Shown here piece by piece: positions 43,590 to 52,116 of a stretch of 64,000 nt of DNA (positions are counted from its first letter, which is position 1; each line of letters opens with the position of its first letter). The notes beneath the pieces are model-generated. The model was not told the DNA's origin. It did not search any database and saw only the letters and a list, made by a program, of their open reading frames with translations. The stretch lies in the NCBI RefSeq assembly GCF_009649815.1, contig NZ_WJIC01000001.1:372001-436000 (forward strand). The letters run 5' to 3'. Source of the stretch: Nocardia sp. SYP-A9097 (GTDB taxonomy: Bacteria; Actinomycetota; Actinomycetes; Mycobacteriales; Mycobacteriaceae). Made by a program: the position numbers and the translations under genes.

Positions 43590-43620
43590 GGATCCCGGCC
43601 AAAAACATGCCGGGATGACG
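43590..43620. repeat. REP-like palindrome, copy 3
   Basis: GATCCCGGCC-AAAAACATG-CCGGGATGACG begins just after the stop of the DUF2470 gene. Same unit as at 14402-14432; probably the transcription terminator of this gene. Confidence 0.65.
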
Positions 43621-43696
43621 ATAGGGCACCGCATGCCGGATGACGGGGTGGCAACGCATGCCTGGGTGGGGGCGGGCGGCGCATAGATTGGCGGGC

Positions 43697-44491
43697 ATGG
43701 ATTCGGCAGCCGAGACCTCGGCTATCTGGCCCGCGCCCGCGTCGAATGAGCGGGAGCGGCGGGGGATTCGGCTCGAGATCGCGGTGGTGCTGGTTGTCAC
43801 ATTCGGGTTGAGCGGGGCCAATGCGGCGCTGTCGCTGTTGGAGAGTGCGCTGTCGCCGGGTGGGGTGGGCGGGCAGACCATCGCCTTGAATCCGTCGCGG
43901 GCGGCGCAATCGGTGATCGATCTGCTGTTCCAGCTGTTGAGTGTGGCGCGGCTGCTGGGGTGGGCGGCGCTGGGGATTTATCTGTTGTGGCGCAGCGGGA
44001 TCGGCCCGCGCATGATCGGGCTGGCCCGACCGCGGTGGCGGTCGGATGTGCTGCCGGGGCTCGCGCTGGCCGCCGTGATCGGGATTCCCGGGCTCGGGTT
44101 GTATCTGGTCGCACACGCTTTGGGCGTGAGCGTCACCATTGTGCCCGGTTCGCTGGATCACTGGTGGCGGCTGCCCATGCTGGTGCTGTCCGCGTGGGCG
44201 AATTCGGCGGCCGAGGAGGTACTGGTGGTCGCCTGGTTGATCACGCGACTGCGGCAATTGGGCTGGACCGAGAATCGTTCACTGCTGGCGTCGGCGCTGC
44301 TGCGTGGCAGTTATCACCTTTATCAAGGAGTCGGCGGCGGGCTCGGAAACCTGGTGATGGGCCTGGTCTTCGGACGATACTGGCAGCGCACGAACCGATT
44401 GTGGCCATTGCTGCTGGCGCACGCGCTCATCGACACCATCGCCTATCTCGGCTACTCGATACTGCGCGGACACGTCTCCTGGCTGCCGTAA
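43697..44491 (+). CDS. CPBP-family intramembrane metalloprotease
   Basis: A 264-aa membrane protein with about seven helices. The CPBP (Rce1/CAAX) motifs are visible: motif 1 SAAEEVLVVAWLITRL, motif 2 LLRGSYHLYQG with a putative catalytic His, and motif 3 LLLAHALIDTIAYLG. Note S-A-A-EE in place of the usual F-R-G-EE. Bacterial members are putative membrane peptidases, some linked to bacteriocin immunity. ATG 43697. Followed 49 bases later by the LCP gene. This gene is absent from the M. tuberculosis order as I recall it. Confidence 0.85.
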   Translation: MDSAAETSAIWPAPASNERERRGIRLEIAVVLVVTFGLSGANAALSLLESALSPGGVGGQTIALNPSRAAQSVIDLLFQLLSVARLLGWAALGIYLLWRSGIGPRMIGLARPRWRSDVLPGLALAAVIGIPGLGLYLVAHALGVSVTIVPGSLDHWWRLPMLVLSAWANSAAEEVLVVAWLITRLRQLGWTENRSLLASALLRGSYHLYQGVGGGLGNLVMGLVFGRYWQRTNRLWPLLLAHALIDTIAYLGYSILRGHVSWLP

Positions 44492-44540
44492 TGCGATCGG
44501 AATGAACCCCCGAGCGGGTCCGATCAGTAGAGTTTCGATA

Positions 44541-45974
44541 ATGAACGGCGACGACCCGCAGCAATTCGCACGGATGCGCCGGGAGCCGCCGCCGAACCGT
44601 GCGGGCGAGCCCCCGGCGCCCCGACCGCGCCCGAATCCGAGCCCGCGCCAAGGCGATCCGGGCGATTCACAGGTGCCCACCCACAAGATCCGCCGTGACG
44701 CGCCCGCGCCCGCCCTGGCCTGGTCGGAAGTGCCGCCCGCCATGCGAAATCCGCGGAATCAGCCGCCACCGCAACACAATCGGCCACCACAGCGGAATCC
44801 GGTACCGCCCCGGAATCCGGTACCGCCGCAACGCAATCAACCATCGCCGCGCGATCAAGGCGCACCACAGCGGGACCGGTATCGCGAGAACGCGCCCACG
44901 ATGCACGCGCCCACACAGACTCCGCAACCCTTCCGCGAGAATCCGCCGCCACCGCCGCCCGCGCTGCCGGTCAAACGCGGCCGTGGCGAGGATCGTCCGC
45001 CGAAGGGCCCCAAGCGCAAACGCAAACGACACTGGTTCCGCTGGATTCTGTCGCTGCTGCTGATCATCCTGCTGCTGCCGATCGCCGCGGGCGTCTATGT
45101 GGAGCGCAATCTGATCCGCATCGACGCGCTGCCCGGCTATTCCGGCCGGATCGGCGACACACCCGGGACGAATTGGCTTCTGGTCGGCTCCGACAGCCGC
45201 ACCGGGCTCACCGCCGAACAGGAGCAAGACCTCGCCACCGGAGGTGAGGTCGGCTCCGAACGGACCGACACCATCATCCTGGTGCACCTGCCCAAGTCCG
45301 GGCAGCCGACCCTGGTCAGTCTGCCGCGCGACTCCTACGTGAGCATTCCCGGCCATGGAAAAGACAAGCTCAACGCCTCTTTCGCATTCGGTGGCGCGGC
45401 ACTGCTGACGCAGACCGTGGAGATCGCGACCGGCCTGCGCATCGACCATTACGCGCAGATCGGCTTCGGCGGTTTCGCCGATATCGTGGATTCGGTCGGC
45501 GGAATCGATATCTGCCTGGACAAGCCGATCGACGATCCGCTCGCCGGAATCAATCTGCAGGCGGGCTGCCAGCATCTCGAGGGTGCCGAGGCGCTCGGTT
45601 TCGTGCGGTCCCGCGCGACCGGTCTCGCCGATCTGGATCGCATGCTCAACCAGCGCAAATTCCTCAGCGCGCTATTGAAGAAGGCGACCAGTGTGAGCAC
45701 GCTGATCAACCCGTTCCGGTCCTGGCCATTGATACAGGGGTTGACGAAAGCGCTGAAGGTCGACGAGGGCACACACGTGTGGAATCTGGCCCTGCTCGGC
45801 AAGGCGATGGCCGGCGATCCGATAGCTACGACCGTGCCGGTCGGCGGATTCGAGGATGTGGAAGGCAGTGGCAATGTGCTGCTGTGGGACAAGACCCGGG
45901 CCGGTCAGTTCTTCGATGCGTTGGCCACCGATAAACCCGTTCCGCCGGACCTGATCACCACCATCGGAAATTAA
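44541..45974 (+). CDS. LytR-CpsA-Psr (LCP) family cell-wall ligase (Rv3840-like)
   Basis: A 477-aa type II membrane protein. A long Pro/Arg/Gln-rich cytoplasmic tail (1-160, with repeated RNPVPP and NQPPPQ) precedes one membrane helix (WILSLLLIILLLPIAAGVYV, about 170-190). The LCP domain has VGSDSRTG, ERTDTIILVHL, SLPRDSYVSIPG, KLNASFAFGG and FVRSRATGLADLDRMLNQRK, the residues that bind polyprenyl-phosphate and metal. LCP proteins attach arabinogalactan or other polymers to peptidoglycan. No C-terminal LytR_C domain. ATG 44541. Confidence 0.88.
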   Translation: MNGDDPQQFARMRREPPPNRAGEPPAPRPRPNPSPRQGDPGDSQVPTHKIRRDAPAPALAWSEVPPAMRNPRNQPPPQHNRPPQRNPVPPRNPVPPQRNQPSPRDQGAPQRDRYRENAPTMHAPTQTPQPFRENPPPPPPALPVKRGRGEDRPPKGPKRKRKRHWFRWILSLLLIILLLPIAAGVYVERNLIRIDALPGYSGRIGDTPGTNWLLVGSDSRTGLTAEQEQDLATGGEVGSERTDTIILVHLPKSGQPTLVSLPRDSYVSIPGHGKDKLNASFAFGGAALLTQTVEIATGLRIDHYAQIGFGGFADIVDSVGGIDICLDKPIDDPLAGINLQAGCQHLEGAEALGFVRSRATGLADLDRMLNQRKFLSALLKKATSVSTLINPFRSWPLIQGLTKALKVDEGTHVWNLALLGKAMAGDPIATTVPVGGFEDVEGSGNVLLWDKTRAGQFFDALATDKPVPPDLITTIGN

Positions 45975-45979
45975 GGAAA

Positions 45980-45998
45980 TTAGGCAATACTTGCCTCA
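45980..45998. promoter_or_regulatory. Degenerate IdeR-like box before bfrB
   Basis: TTAGGCAATACTTGCCTCA keeps about 12 of 19 consensus bases, with a perfect inner palindrome AGGCAA-TAC-TTGCCT. In M. tuberculosis IdeR activates bfrB from upstream boxes; this could be the counterpart about 55 bases before the start. Confidence 0.5.
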
Positions 45999-46025
45999 AT
46001 AAGGCTGTACTCAATAAGGCTGTAC
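45996..46025. repeat. Perfect 15-bp tandem direct repeat
   Basis: TCAATAAGGCTGTAC occurs twice back to back (45996-46010, 46011-46025), overlapping the end of the iron-box-like palindrome in the bfrB promoter. It may duplicate a regulator half-site or a promoter element. Confidence 0.7.
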
Positions 46026-46054
46026 TTGGGTGACACGTGGTTTGACCAGGGTTA

Positions 46055-46615
46055 ATGTCTTGTCACATGTCCAGCCGAACCCAAACCAAGAGCAGCAAGT
46101 TCCATGCCCTGCTGCAGGATCAGATCCGCAACGAATTCAATGCCGAGCGTCAGTACATCGCCGTCGCATTGTGGTTCGATCACGCCGATCTGCCGGTCCT
46201 GGCCAAGTACTTCTACAGGCAGGCCGTCGAGGAGCGCAATCACGCGCTGATGATCGGGCAGTACCTGCTCGATCAGGATTTCGTGGTCGAGGTAACCAAT
46301 AGCGACGCCGCGAAATCGCAATTCGAGAATGCCAAGGAGCCCATCGCATTGGCCCTGGCGCAGGAGCAGGCGGTCACCGAACAGATCGTGAACCTCGCCA
46401 AGACCGCCCGCGAAGAGGGCGATTACCAAGGCGAGCAGTTCATGCAGTGGTTCCTGAAGGAGCAGGTCGAGGAGGTCGCGACCATGAAGACCCTCCTCAC
46501 CGTCGCCGAACGCGCCAGCGCCAATATGTTCGACCTGGAGAATTTCGTCTCGCGTGAGATGAGTTCTCCGAGGGACACTTCCGGCTCCCCGCACACCGCG
46601 GGTGGTGCGCTCTAA
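46055..46615 (+). CDS. bfrB: Ferritin BfrB (iron storage)
   Basis: A 186-aa ferritin. Ferroxidase residues are visible in NEFNAERQYIAVALWFDH (Glu), QAVEERNHALMIG (Glu-His), and the later QEQAVTEQI and FLKEQVEEVA helices. It has the extended C-terminal tail MSSPRDTSGSPHTAGGAL, close to M. tuberculosis BfrB (ending APHAAGGRL). It stores iron as ferric mineral in a 24-subunit shell and limits oxidative damage. ATG 46055 has CAGGG at about 4 nt; ATG 46067 is an alternative. An IdeR-like palindrome and a tandem repeat precede it. Confidence 0.93.
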   Translation: MSCHMSSRTQTKSSKFHALLQDQIRNEFNAERQYIAVALWFDHADLPVLAKYFYRQAVEERNHALMIGQYLLDQDFVVEVTNSDAAKSQFENAKEPIALALAQEQAVTEQIVNLAKTAREEGDYQGEQFMQWFLKEQVEEVATMKTLLTVAERASANMFDLENFVSREMSSPRDTSGSPHTAGGAL

Positions 46616-46639
46616 TTCAGCGCTCTCGGGTTTCGGTAC

Positions 46640-46674
46640 GAAAGGCCCGGTCCCACACGGGGACCGGGCCTTTC
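46640..46674. terminator. Bidirectional terminator, 15-bp perfect stem
   Basis: GAAAGGCCCGGTCCC (46640-46654) and GGGACCGGGCCTTTC (46660-46674) around a 5-nt loop, between convergent bfrB and the DUF5926 gene. Confidence 0.85.
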
Positions 46675-46704
46675 GCTGTATCAGCCACCTCGGCGTGAAT
46701 CAGC

Positions 46705-47619
46705 TCAGCGCAGCGTGACCTGACGCGAACGCAGGCCGTCGCGTGAACGGCGCACCTCGCTGCTGACCGCTTCGTCATTCTTCAGCGCGGCCGCCAGGCG
46801 GGCGCCGAATTCCTTTGCGGCGGGCTCCCATTCGGTGGCATGGCGCTCCGGATCCAGATCGAATACCGGCACCAGCAAACCATGGGTGCGGAACGAGCCC
46901 GCGAAACGCGAACCCTCACCCAGATGCAGTTCACCGGCCGCGTGCAGGCGGGCCAGCGCCAGCATGAGCGCGTCCTCGTCCTCCGGGCGGACCCACCGCA
47001 GATGCGCCTTCTCACCGGCATCCACCCACCAGGCCGCGCCGATGGCGTCCGCACCCAGATTCAGACGGGCCGACGGCATGATCGCCTGATTCGCCTGCTC
47101 GATGGTGGCGGCCACCTGCGGATCCGGGGTGACACCCGCGGGCACCCACCAGTTGAAGTCCTGGTGCACGGTCACATCCAGTCCGGCATTGTCGAGCACG
47201 TCCGAAAGGCTCGGCGCGCCTTCGACACTCGCGGCGGCGAGCGAATCGCCCGGCTCGGCGGACTGGGTCCACAGGATGGCGGTGGCCAGATCGGCGGCCG
47301 GATTATCCGACTGGAACTGCACCTGGGTGCCGACGAAACCGACCGGCTCCTCCCCCGCCCGCACCAGCGCGGCCACCGCACCCGGCAGCACCGTCGCCAG
47401 GGTCACCGCGCGCTCGGCGGCCACACTCGGCGACAGCTTCAGCGTCGCGGTGGCGGATGGCACGAACTCGCGGAGCGCGACCAGATCGCATTCGGCGGCC
47501 AAACCCTCGAAGGGCCGCGTAATCGTCTGCGCGGCCTGCTCCTGCTCGGCACGGCGCGCGGCCAGCTTCTCCGCGCGGTTACTGTCCGGCTTCGGACTGT
47601 TGCGCTTGCTCTTACCCAT
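46705..47619 (-). CDS. DUF5926 family protein
   Basis: A 304-aa soluble protein beginning with a basic region (GKSKRNSPKPDSNRAEKLAA), possibly nucleic-acid binding, then a globular domain with RPFEGLAAECDLVALREFVP and VHQDFNWWVPAGVTPDPQV, ending in SEVRRSRDGLRSRQVTLR. It is the actinobacterial DUF5926 family, of unknown function. ATG 47619 preferred over a start nine bases upstream. Convergent to bfrB. Confidence 0.8.
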   Translation of the reverse strand: MGKSKRNSPKPDSNRAEKLAARRAEQEQAAQTITRPFEGLAAECDLVALREFVPSATATLKLSPSVAAERAVTLATVLPGAVAALVRAGEEPVGFVGTQVQFQSDNPAADLATAILWTQSAEPGDSLAAASVEGAPSLSDVLDNAGLDVTVHQDFNWWVPAGVTPDPQVAATIEQANQAIMPSARLNLGADAIGAAWWVDAGEKAHLRWVRPEDEDALMLALARLHAAGELHLGEGSRFAGSFRTHGLLVPVFDLDPERHATEWEPAAKEFGARLAAALKNDEAVSSEVRRSRDGLRSRQVTLR

Positions 47620-47732
47620 AGGTCGCAAAACTACAGGGTCAGCCGAGGCCCATCGCCGACGGCGCGGGGGTGTGCCGCCATCGGGCTACCCGCCCGCATC
47701 CGGACCGGCGAGGCAGGCTGCGGCGCAGCGAC

Positions 47733-48500
47733 TTACGCGACAGGCAGCAGGCCCTTGGTGCGGCCCGGGTGATTGGTGGCGATCCAGCTGACGCCGAGGT
47801 CGGAGCAGAGGCGGACGTCCTCGGCATCGTCGACGGTCCAGACGTAGGTGGCGCGGCCCGCGGCGGCGGCCTTGTCGACCAGGTCGGGGTGTTCGCGCAG
47901 GGTGCGGACCGAGGGGCCGATGGCGGTCGCGCCGACGGTGGTGGCCGCGCCGCCGGAGAGGTACAGCGAGGACTCGCCGAGCAACACGGTCGGTAGCAGC
48001 GGCGCGGCGCGGCGGATCCGCCAGACCGCGGTGGCGGCGAAGGAGATCACCACCGCACGCGAGTGATCGGCCGAGGCCGGGGCCGCGATTCCATAGCGCT
48101 GCAATTCATTCAGCAGGGTGGTCTCGACCAGTGCGCCGAAACGCACCGGATGCTTGGTCTCGATGAAGAGCTTGGTGGGTCGGCTCTTCCAATCCAGGAC
48201 CAGCTCGATGAGTTCGGCCAGGGTGAGCACCGGAGACGGTTCCCCGGCGGTACCGAAGTTCAAGGCCCGCAACTCGTCCAGGGTCATTTCCGACACCGCG
48301 CCGATACCGTTCGAGGTCCGGTCCACGGTGCGGTCGTGCACGCAGACCAGGTGCCCGTCCTTGGTCAGCCGGATATCGCATTCGACACCGTCCGCGCCCT
48401 CCTGCAGCGCGAGTTCGTATGCGGCGAGGGTGTGTTCGGGTCGCGCCGCCGACGCCCCCCGGTGCGCCACCACGAATGGTGCGCGACTGTCCCGGCTCAC
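47733..48500 (-). CDS. glpQ1: Glycerophosphodiester phosphodiesterase (Rv3842c-like)
   Basis: A 255-aa cytosolic TIM-barrel phosphodiesterase. The N-terminal VVAHRGASAARPEHTLAAYE carries the catalytic His-Arg; GVECDIRLTKDGHLVCVHD supplies metal-binding Glu/Asp and the second His. Later FIETKHP and VWTVDDAEDVR are family motifs. It hydrolyses glycerophosphodiesters to glycerol-3-phosphate and an alcohol. GTG 48500 overlaps the stop of the DUF4328 gene (GTGA), matching the Rv3842c-Rv3843c pair. Confidence 0.92.
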   Translation of the reverse strand: MSRDSRAPFVVAHRGASAARPEHTLAAYELALQEGADGVECDIRLTKDGHLVCVHDRTVDRTSNGIGAVSEMTLDELRALNFGTAGEPSPVLTLAELIELVLDWKSRPTKLFIETKHPVRFGALVETTLLNELQRYGIAAPASADHSRAVVISFAATAVWRIRRAAPLLPTVLLGESSLYLSGGAATTVGATAIGPSVRTLREHPDLVDKAAAAGRATYVWTVDDAEDVRLCSDLGVSWIATNHPGRTKGLLPVA

Positions 48501-49615
48501 TTCGCGAATACCTCCTCGTGCTCGGGTTCCGGCGCGCCGTCCGCGGGCGCGGTCACCGGATTCGGTGCGGTCGCCTCATCATTCCCGACGGCGTCCGCGG
48601 GCGCGCGCCCGGCGGAACCCGATTCCCGATCGGCGACCGGCCGCACGGGAGCGATAACCGGCACGGCGGGCGCGGTCGCGGGCAGCCAGCGACGCACGGT
48701 GAGCGGTTCACCGCGCAGGTCGAGCCCCGCGAAGGCGCGCACCAGCCACAGCGTCAATACCGCGACGCCGGCGGCGATCAGATCGGTCCACATGGTCACC
48801 AGCACACCGTCCGCACGAACCTGCAGCGAACCGGCGAACCGGTACAGCACCACCGCGACCACCAGCAGACCGTTGAGAACCCAAGCCGCCCACCAGATCC
48901 GGACGGCCCGCAGCAGACGCGGATCGAGCTCGCCCGCCCGCACCGTCTCGGTGAGGAACACCCCGGGCCACACCAGATTCACACCCGGGATCAGACAGCC
49001 CAGGAACAGTTCGAAGCGTGGTCGCGGATCCACCTTGCGCACACCGGAATACGCGGTGCGGCGCGCCTGCACCAGCCAGCCGACCAGCGCGACCGCGGTG
49101 AGCAGGGCCAACAGCGCGGCCACGATCGCCGAAACCGTCACCGCCCCATCGGAGATCCACAGCAGCCAGGGCTGGATCAAAAATCTGCGGTTGCGCAGCA
49201 GAATCCCGTACCGGCCCAGCTCGGCGAGAGCGGCGAGACCGAACACGGCGGCCGTGCCGACCAGCAGGCTGGGCAGTCGCGCGGTCAGGGCCTCCAGGCG
49301 GCCGACCGGAGCGGCGACCTCATCGGGGACCCGATCCCGCAGGCCCCAGCGCGGAATCTGGTTGTAGCGCGGCGTCTCCGGGGACACCTGCGGCCGGACC
49401 GCTTGCCCGGGATGCGCTTTGCGACCGGGCGGGCGCGCCACCCAGCGATAATTGCGGCGCGCGGGCGGTGCGTCCACCGGGGCGGGTGAGAGCAGTACGC
49501 CGTGGCAGCGCGGGCACCAGTGCAGCGGTTTGCCCTGCACGGCCCAGCGGGCGCCGCAGCGGGCACACGGCTGTACGACCGCGGATCGCTGATCTGCCAC
49601 GTTCCCCCCGTTCAT
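48497..49615 (-). CDS. Zinc-ribbon DUF4328 membrane protein (Rv3843c-like)
   Basis: A 372-aa protein. A treble-clef/zinc ribbon at the N-terminus (CARCGARWAVQ...HWCPRCHG) is followed by a Pro-rich linker and six or so membrane helices forming the DUF4328 domain (LPSLLVGTAAVFGLAALAEL, VSAIVAALLALLTAVALVGW, RIWWAAWVLNGLLVVAVVL). The C-terminus is Ala/Pro-rich and acidic. Function unknown. ATG 49615 shares its A with the rhodanese stop (TGATG), so translation is coupled. Confidence 0.85.
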   Translation of the reverse strand: MNGGNVADQRSAVVQPCARCGARWAVQGKPLHWCPRCHGVLLSPAPVDAPPARRNYRWVARPPGRKAHPGQAVRPQVSPETPRYNQIPRWGLRDRVPDEVAAPVGRLEALTARLPSLLVGTAAVFGLAALAELGRYGILLRNRRFLIQPWLLWISDGAVTVSAIVAALLALLTAVALVGWLVQARRTAYSGVRKVDPRPRFELFLGCLIPGVNLVWPGVFLTETVRAGELDPRLLRAVRIWWAAWVLNGLLVVAVVLYRFAGSLQVRADGVLVTMWTDLIAAGVAVLTLWLVRAFAGLDLRGEPLTVRRWLPATAPAVPVIAPVRPVADRESGSAGRAPADAVGNDEATAPNPVTAPADGAPEPEHEEVFAK

Positions 49616-49989
49616 CAATAGACCTTCGCCTCGTCCGGGTTGTCACCCGTGAGCGGACGCCCCGCGCGCTGCCACGCCACCATGCCGCCGTCGACCATGA
49701 CGGCCTCGAAACCGACGGATTCCAGGTATTGCACCGCGGTCACCGAACGGCCACCCTGCCTGCAGATTACGTAGATCTCGGCGTCGTAGTTCAATTCGTC
49801 GAGGCGCGCGGGCACATCGACCAGGGGGATATGCAGGGCGCCGGGCGCGTGCCCGAGCCGCCACTCATCCTCCTCGCGCACATCGAGCAGTAGGGCGGGC
49901 GCGGGTTCGGTGGCCGCCCGGGGCGCGGCGGCGTCGAACTCCGCAGGCACCTCCTCGATCGGGATCGAGGGGACATGGGGACTGGTCAC
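49615..49989 (-). CDS. Rhodanese-domain protein
   Basis: A 124-aa single rhodanese domain. The active-site loop is CRQGGRS with the nucleophilic Cys (about residue 93); ALLLDVREEDEWRLGHAPGA and HIPLVDVPARLDEL are family motifs. Such proteins carry sulfur as persulfide. GTG 49989 is the start (TSPHVPSIPIEEV); the longer frame upstream looks non-coding. First gene of the minus-strand operon rhodanese, DUF4328, glpQ1. Confidence 0.88.
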   Translation of the reverse strand: MTSPHVPSIPIEEVPAEFDAAAPRAATEPAPALLLDVREEDEWRLGHAPGALHIPLVDVPARLDELNYDAEIYVICRQGGRSVTAVQYLESVGFEAVMVDGGMVAWQRAGRPLTGDNPDEAKVY

Positions 49990-50314
49990 GCAATCGATCC
50001 TGCCACGGGCGTGCGGGGGCCGTGGAGTTCTGTCCCGGCGAAGCGTCCGGACCGGTGTAACCGAGTTGGAGTTATCCACATAATCCACAACCTGATCCAC
50101 AGGTTGAGAACTGTCCGGAATGTCTGGTCGAACTGTCCGGAACGCCCGGTCGACCGCTCCGAAACGTCCCCTCCAAGTCACGGAGCGACCGACCCGACAA
50201 CTGGTTGGACGGCGGCGACTCCGGAATGGTTCCGTTCGCACCCGAAAAAAACCACAACACTACAGAAAATCGGAAATAGTCAGCGTGCGCAGGCAAGATC
50301 GGTAGCCTGGCGCT

Positions 50315-50926
50315 ATGACCATGAGCAGGGGGCTACTCGACGGACTGGACATCAGCGGACTCAACACCGCGCTGTCCGAGGCGACATGCCTGGGAATAGA
50401 CGTCGACACGACGGCCGGAACCCTACGGCTGGAACTCGACGTCCTCACACTGCCCGACAGCGGGCCACCGCCGGAGGACTGTGACATCTACCTGACCCTC
50501 ACCGGGGTCAGCCGCGTCGCCGCCTCCCTGCGCCGACAGCGCTGGGACGACCTCGAGGCGGTCGTACTGCCCCTCGAACTCGACGGCCTGCACGACGCGG
50601 TCAGCAGCTTCGGCGGCGGCGGACTGCACGGCTGGGAATTCTTCGACCTCAGCGACAAAGCCTGGACCCAGTGGCGCAAGCTGCTCAGCTTCGACACCAT
50701 CCTCAGCGACCGCCCGGCCGCGCACATGCTCGAAATCGCGCAGGAGGAGGGCGTCGACCCACGCGAACTCGATGTGCGGGTGTGGTTCGACGGCGTCACC
50801 GTCGCGGACAAGCAGGGCAACGACATTCCGCTCACCGAATTCATCGCCGGCGGTGTGCGCTGGTGGCAGGCGCACGACGCGGGCGATCCGCGCACCATGA
50901 AGCCCAATATCGTGCCGCCGCTGTAA
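50315..50926 (+). CDS. Hypothetical protein upstream of sodA
   Basis: A 203-aa soluble acidic protein. It has a beta-rich N-terminal half (LGIDVDTTAGTLRLELDVLT, DCDIYLTLTGVSRVAASLRR) and a mixed C-terminal half with GWEFFDLSDKAWTQWRKLLS and VDPRELDVRVWFDGVTV, reminiscent of actinobacterial SMI1/SUKH-unrelated conserved proteins. I do not recognise the family. ATG 50315 lies near another in-frame ATG at 50321. Not in the M. tuberculosis order as I remember it. Confidence 0.7.
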   Translation: MTMSRGLLDGLDISGLNTALSEATCLGIDVDTTAGTLRLELDVLTLPDSGPPPEDCDIYLTLTGVSRVAASLRRQRWDDLEAVVLPLELDGLHDAVSSFGGGGLHGWEFFDLSDKAWTQWRKLLSFDTILSDRPAAHMLEIAQEEGVDPRELDVRVWFDGVTVADKQGNDIPLTEFIAGGVRWWQAHDAGDPRTMKPNIVPPL

Positions 50927-51082
50927 CTTTCCCGAAGAGTCCACAGGTTGGAACATTCGCCGAGTACCGGAATCAGGGGGCACACACCCCGGTTGCATCG
51001 AAGCGGGTGTACGAATGATGGTTGGGTGCTCCTGGGCACAATTGCGCAGGGCACACAGCCCCGACACTGAGGAAGGGACATC

Positions 51083-51706
51083 GTGGCTGAGTACACGCTG
51101 CCAGATCTGGACTATGACTACAGCGCTCTGGAGCCGTTCATCTCCGGGCAGATCAACGAGATCCACCACACCAAGCACCACGCCGCATACGTCGCGGGCG
51201 CCAATGCCGCGCTCGAGAAGCTGGAAGCCGCCCGCGAGGCCGGTGACCACTCCGCCATCTTCCTGAACGAGAAGAACCTGGCCTTCCACCTGGGCGGCCA
51301 CGTCAACCACTCCATCTGGTGGAAGAGCCTGTCCCAGGACGGCGGCGACAAGCCGGTCGGCGACCTGGCCGCGGCCATTGCCGACCAGTTCGGGTCGTTC
51401 GACAAGTTCGTCGCGCAGTTCTCCGCGGCCGCCAATGGCCTGCAGGGCTCGGGCTGGGCGTGGCTGGGCTACGACAGCCTGGGCGGCAAGCTGCTCACCT
51501 TCCAGCTCACCGATCAGCAGGGCAATGTGCCGCTGGGCATCATCCCGCTGCTCGGCCTGGACATGTGGGAGCACGCCTTCTACCTGCAGTACAAGAACGT
51601 CAAGGCGGACTACGTCAAGGCGTTCTGGAACGTGGTCAACTGGGCCGAGGTGCAGGACCGCTTCACCCGCGCCACCGCGCAGGGCAAGGGCCTGATCTTC
51701 GGCTGA
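51083..51706 (+). CDS. sodA: Superoxide dismutase, Fe/Mn type
   Basis: A 207-aa superoxide dismutase. Metal ligands are His28, His76, Asp160 and His164 (in [12 protein letters not shown]). It aligns along its whole length with M. tuberculosis SodA (Rv3846), including the C-terminal KGLIFG. It has no signal peptide, though the mycobacterial enzyme is exported. It converts superoxide to peroxide and oxygen. GTG 51083 follows GAGGAAGGGA. The metal (Fe or Mn) cannot be told from these residues; a manganese riboswitch-controlled exporter lies 1.2 kb downstream. Confidence 0.96.
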   Translation: MAEYTLPDLDYDYSALEPFISGQINEIHHTKHHAAYVAGANAALEKLEAAREAGDHSAIFLNEKNLAFHLGGHVNHSIWWKSLSQDGGDKPVGDLAAAIADQFGSFDKFVAQFSAAANGLQGSGWAWLGYDSLGGKLLTFQLTDQQGNVPLGIIPLLGLDMWEHAFYLQYKNVKADYVKAFWNVVNWAEVQDRFTRATAQGKGLIFG

Positions 51707-51714
51707 TTGCCGGG

Positions 51715-51925
51715 GACACCTATGGGGGCTGACGCCCCCACACCCCCCAGAAAAGGGGAAATCGGGGGCTCAGGCCCCCAAGCTCCAGCGACAAAACCCA
51801 GGTCATGGGGACGCAGCCCCCAAGACCCTGGGAATGGGATCACGGGATAACGGGCGCAAGCCCGCAATCCCCGGTCACATGCTGGAATCGACGTTTGGAC
51901 GGGAGAGCCGGGACGCAGCCCCACA
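51715..51925. repeat. Cluster of GGGGGC-type hairpins after sodA
   Basis: Several short inverted repeats follow each other: GGGGGC-TGAC-GCCCCC near 51724, GGGGGC-TCA-GGCCCCC near 51763, TGGGG-ACGCAG-CCCCA near 51806, and shorter ones at 51851 and 51909. The first continues ACACCCCCC, as does the unit at 60604. No gene supported in 51707-52116. Confidence 0.6.
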
Positions 51926-51940
51926 TCTCCCCGACACTTC

Positions 51941-51974
51941 AGACCCGCGAACCGGTTGGTTCGCGGGTCTTTTG
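51941..51974 (+). terminator. Rho-independent terminator
   Basis: AGACCCGCGAACC (51941-51953) pairs with GGTTCGCGGGTCT (51958-51970) across a 4-nt loop, followed by TTTT. It probably ends the sodA transcript about 240 bases after the stop. Confidence 0.8.
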
Positions 51975-52116
51975 CGTCTCCGGAAGCCGGTGTCGGACGG
52001 GGTATCCGAGTGCTGGCACTCTTTGGTACTTGTGTGCCAGACATGACCAGGTACAAACTCGGGTACTACTAGGACGGGCACAGCCGCCCCGGATTCGTCA
52101 CTTCGGGAGGCACGCG

